Assembly (NCBI RefSeq): GCF_002251435.1
Contig: NZ_NPJI01000103.1
Location: 33,999-97,998, forward strand
Origin: Prevotella sp. P2-180
GTDB lineage: Bacteria > Bacteroidota > Bacteroidia > Bacteroidales > Bacteroidaceae
Length of the DNA stretch: 64,000 nt
Direction: 5' to 3'
The notes under the pieces were generated by a model, which did not search any database, had not been told where the DNA came from, and was given only the letters and a program-made list of their open reading frames with translations. The position numbers and the translations under genes were made by a program. Shown one piece after another: positions 61,454 to 64,000 of this stretch. Numbering within the stretch: the first letter of the stretch is position 1; every line of letters begins with the position of its first letter.

Positions 61454-63724
61454 TTACATAATCTGACTTACTTCTTGCAGTCCGCTGATTTTCTTCAGAT
61501 TGTCGATGAGTAGTCTCACGTCTTCACGATCATGAACCCTGATTTCGAATTGCCCGTCGAAGATATCGTCGTCGCATGTGATGTTTACGGTGTGGATGTT
61601 GACATTCATCTGTCGTGAGATAACGTTGGTCACCTCGTTGAGCAATCCGATGTGGTCGATGCCCTTAATTTGCACTGTCGCGTCGAAGAATAGTGTTTTG
61701 TTCATCTCCCACTTTGCATCGAGTATGCGATTGCCGAAGCTCGACTTCAGTCGCGCTGCCACGGGACATGCCCTATTATGAATCTCTATCTGCTTCTTGT
61801 TGTCGATAAATCCGAGCACATCGTCACCTGGGATAGGATGGCAACAGTGCATGAACTTATATTGCGATATGTTGCTGTCGGTAATGAATATAGGTTTTTT
61901 CCTGTTCAGCTTATCGTCGACGACCATCAGATTAGAAGAGCCCTGCTCTTCCGTCTTCTTGTTTTTTCCAGTCTTGAAGAATGGTACAAACTTTCTCCAT
62001 CCCTTTCCTGTGGTTTCTTTTCGTCGACCTGTTAGTTCGTCGATGTCTTTCTCACCGAGTATGATAGTTTTCTCTCCGACACCACGCAAGAAGTCTTCGC
62101 GTTTTGGCACGTTGTGGAATACGGCAAGCTGGTCGATAGCCGTTGTGGTATATTCGATATCGTTTACAGTGAAGAACGAGCGCAACTGCTCTTCACCCTG
62201 CTTTTGTATCTCTCTACCGTCGCGTCTGAGTATGGCTTGTATTTTAGCCTTGGCCTTTGCTGTGGACACGAAGTTGATCCATGAAGCCTGTACGTGTTGC
62301 GACTTTGATGTAATGATTTCCACTTGGTCGCCACTTTGCAGCTTATGGCTCAGTGGCACGAGTTTATGGTTGACCTTTGCACCGATACAATGGCTTCCGA
62401 GGAAGGTATGTATAGAGAAGGCAAAGTCGAGGGCCGTACATCCTGCCGGCATGGTCTTTATCTCTCCCTTTGGTGTGAATACGAATATCTCCGAGGCAAA
62501 GAGGTTGAGTTTTATTGCGTCGAGGAAGTCCATGGCGTCTGGTTGCGGGTCGTCGAGTATTTCCTTAATGGTGTGTAGCCACTCGTTGAGTTCTCCCTCG
62601 TCTTCAGTAAACTCTATTTCTCCTCCCTCCTTATATTTCCAGTGGGCAGCAAATCCCTGTTCAGCAATTTCGTCCATACGGTCGGACCTTATCTGCACCT
62701 CGATCCATCGTCCTTGTTTCGACATCAGTGTTACGTGCAGAGCCTGATATCCGTTGGCTTTTGGATGGTTAAGCCAGTCGCGCAGTCGGTCGGGATGTGA
62801 CTTGTATATTTGGCTGATGGCGACATAGATGTTGAAGCATTCGTTGATTTCGTCTTCCCTGTGTTTTGGTGTGAATATGATTCTTACGGCAAGTATATCG
62901 TAAATTTCCTCAAACGAGACATGCTTGTTATGCATCTTGTTCCAGATGGAGTAAGGGCTTTTCACGCGTTCCTTTATGACATACTTTATGCCCATATTGT
63001 CGAGGGCTTGCTCTATGGGCGAGGTAAACAGGTCGAAGAGTTCATGGCGCGACTCCTGTGTGGAGGCGAGCTTTTTCTCTATTGCGGCATACTCGTCAGG
63101 GTGTTCGTATTTGAAGCTCAGGTCTTCAAGTTCGGTCTTTATTTTGTTAAGTCCGAGGCGATTGGCCAGTGGGGCGTAGAGATAGAGTGTCTCTCCGGCA
63201 ATCTTATACTGTTTGCTTGCTGGCTGGCTTGCCAGGGTGCGCATATTATGGAGTCGGTCGCATATTTTGATGAGGATGACACGTATGTCGTCGCTCATGG
63301 TGAGCAGCAGTTTCTTGAAGTTCTCTGCCTGTGCCGATGCCTGTTCGCCGAAGATTCCACCGCTGATTTTTGTCAGTCCGTCAACGATCTGCGCTATTTT
63401 TGCGCCGAATATGTTTTCGATGTCTTCGGTAGTATAGTCGGTGTCTTCCACCACATCGTGCAGCAATGCTGCACAGATGCTGGTAGAACCTAGTCCCACT
63501 TCCTCGCATGCGATCTGCGCCACTGCTATCGGGTGTAGGATATAAGGTTCTCCTGAGAGTCGTCTTACTCCTTTGTGTGCCTGTCGGGCAAAGTTGTATG
63601 CCTTAGTGATGATATCAACTTTCTGACGGTGTCTGGATATGCTGTAAGTGTCCAATAGATGCTGGAACGCCCCTGTTATCAGCATATCGTCCTGTTCTTC
63701 TCTTTTTTTCTGCTCGTCATCCAT
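61454..63724 (-). CDS. rel: Bifunctional (p)ppGpp synthetase/hydrolase of the RelA/SpoT family
   Basis: A 756-residue stringent-response enzyme in the cytoplasm. The N-terminal HD domain is intact: YILHPIAVAQ, LLHDVVEDTDY and ICDRLHNMRTL, so hydrolysis is expected. The synthetase domain shows VKSPYSIWNKM, YDILAVRIIF, LRDWLNHPKANGYQALHVTL and WIEVQIRSDRMDEIAEQGFAAHWKYKEG. A TGS domain (EIFVFTPKGEIKTMPAGCTALDFAFSIHTFLG) and a C-terminal ACT domain (VQIKGIDHIGLLNEVTNVISRQMNVNIHTVNI) complete the long Rel form. The start at 63724 gives MDDEQKKREEQDD. It may be cotranscribed with the pectin esterase gene downstream. Confidence 0.98.
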   Translation of the reverse strand: MDDEQKKREEQDDMLITGAFQHLLDTYSISRHRQKVDIITKAYNFARQAHKGVRRLSGEPYILHPIAVAQIACEEVGLGSTSICAALLHDVVEDTDYTTEDIENIFGAKIAQIVDGLTKISGGIFGEQASAQAENFKKLLLTMSDDIRVILIKICDRLHNMRTLASQPASKQYKIAGETLYLYAPLANRLGLNKIKTELEDLSFKYEHPDEYAAIEKKLASTQESRHELFDLFTSPIEQALDNMGIKYVIKERVKSPYSIWNKMHNKHVSFEEIYDILAVRIIFTPKHREDEINECFNIYVAISQIYKSHPDRLRDWLNHPKANGYQALHVTLMSKQGRWIEVQIRSDRMDEIAEQGFAAHWKYKEGGEIEFTEDEGELNEWLHTIKEILDDPQPDAMDFLDAIKLNLFASEIFVFTPKGEIKTMPAGCTALDFAFSIHTFLGSHCIGAKVNHKLVPLSHKLQSGDQVEIITSKSQHVQASWINFVSTAKAKAKIQAILRRDGREIQKQGEEQLRSFFTVNDIEYTTTAIDQLAVFHNVPKREDFLRGVGEKTIILGEKDIDELTGRRKETTGKGWRKFVPFFKTGKNKKTEEQGSSNLMVVDDKLNRKKPIFITDSNISQYKFMHCCHPIPGDDVLGFIDNKKQIEIHNRACPVAARLKSSFGNRILDAKWEMNKTLFFDATVQIKGIDHIGLLNEVTNVISRQMNVNIHTVNITCDDDIFDGQFEIRVHDREDVRLLIDNLKKISGLQEVSQIM

Positions 63725-63758
63725 AACTATACCTTATTAATATATATATTAGCTCTTT

Positions 63759-63944
63759 CTATCTCACCCTAAGTTTCTTTCCGGCCCTGATGTTTGACCC
63801 CTTTATGCCGTTGAGTTTCCTTAGTTTTGCCACTGTAGTATGGTTTTTCTTTGCAATCTCCGATAGGGTCTGTCCTAGGCTGTCAAGTTTGTTGAATTTT
63901 CCTGTACCATTTTCACTATAGTTTTTATCGATAAGAGTGTTAAT
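63759..63944 (-). pseudogene. LysM-domain gene remnant upstream of rel
   Basis: The minus-strand frame reads SLGQTLSEIAKKNHTTVAKL, then LNGIKGSNIRAGKKLRVR, and stops at 63759. This is a nearly whole LysM unit, which binds peptidoglycan or chitin-like sugars. The same frame is blocked by a TAA at 63945-63947, and there is no ATG in the open part, so it is probably the 3' end of a broken or frameshifted gene whose remainder lies beyond the window. A start outside the usual codons cannot be excluded. Confidence 0.62.
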
Positions 63945-64000
63945 TTAACGTGTTTATTTTTAACAGTTTGGTGACGTGTTTTTAACATTAAAAACTTGTA

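Overview
The window looks like a chromosomal segment from a member of Bacteroidota, most likely Prevotellaceae (Prevotella/Segatella type). Three things support this: three SusC/SusD pairs, C-terminal domains resembling type IX secretion (T9SS) sorting signals, and many promoters of the Bacteroidota form TTTG-N19-21-TAnnTTTG. There are no tRNA or rRNA genes that I can see. All calls are by reading; no database search was possible.

Layout. (1) 1-8.5 kb is mostly core genes: the start of a MerR-type regulator diverging from alaS, a phosphopantetheinyl transferase, a RecD-like helicase, a GH28 pectinase, fabI, and an unusual family II pyrophosphatase with a lipoprotein signal. (2) 8.9-29.8 kb holds two convergent outer-membrane uptake loci that share a bidirectional terminator near 19.04 kb. 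The rightward locus has a T9SS-type secreted protein, a TlpA-like thioredoxin, a C10 cysteine protease, SusC, SusD and a second TlpA-like protein. The leftward locus has a TlpA-like protein, a large repetitive secreted protein, SusC, SusD, a DUF4843 lipoprotein and a PKD-like lipoprotein. Neither contains a CAZyme, so peptide or protein acquisition is more likely than glycan use. (3) 30-32.6 kb holds a sugar-isomerase family gene and a short DUF3857-like secreted protein. (4) 33-52 kb is an AT-richer defence island: vsr, a nuclease-DUF2075 ATPase, a DUF1016 nuclease, a PLD-helicase-DUF3427 protein with a NUDIX partner, dinD, an McrB/LlaJI-type restriction pair, a three-domain DprA/SLOG-Myb-PD(D/E)XK protein, two AAA-ATPase/DUF1703 proteins, a gene fossil and a group II intron fragment. 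A roughly 220-bp segment holding a hairpin, a strong promoter and a possible operator is repeated inside the island, and a deleted copy of vsr travels with the second copy. (5) 52-64 kb holds a PepSY-like protein, a small secreted protein, a pectin-type locus (SusC, SusD, a DUF4957-type right-handed beta-helix lipoprotein, then a pectin methylesterase), the stringent-response gene rel, and a LysM remnant at the edge.

How the genes work together. The GH28 enzyme at 4.8 kb and the CE8 esterase at 60.5 kb fit pectin breakdown, with the 53.6-60.2 kb SusCD locus the likely importer. In the defence island the promoter duplications suggest that vsr, the DUF2075/DUF1016 pair and the helicase/NUDIX pair are expressed in parallel. 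The most novel-looking single gene is the DprA/SLOG-Myb-nuclease fusion at 46.5-47.7 kb, which has its own near-consensus promoter and lies tail-to-tail with the McrB/LlaJI-like pair.
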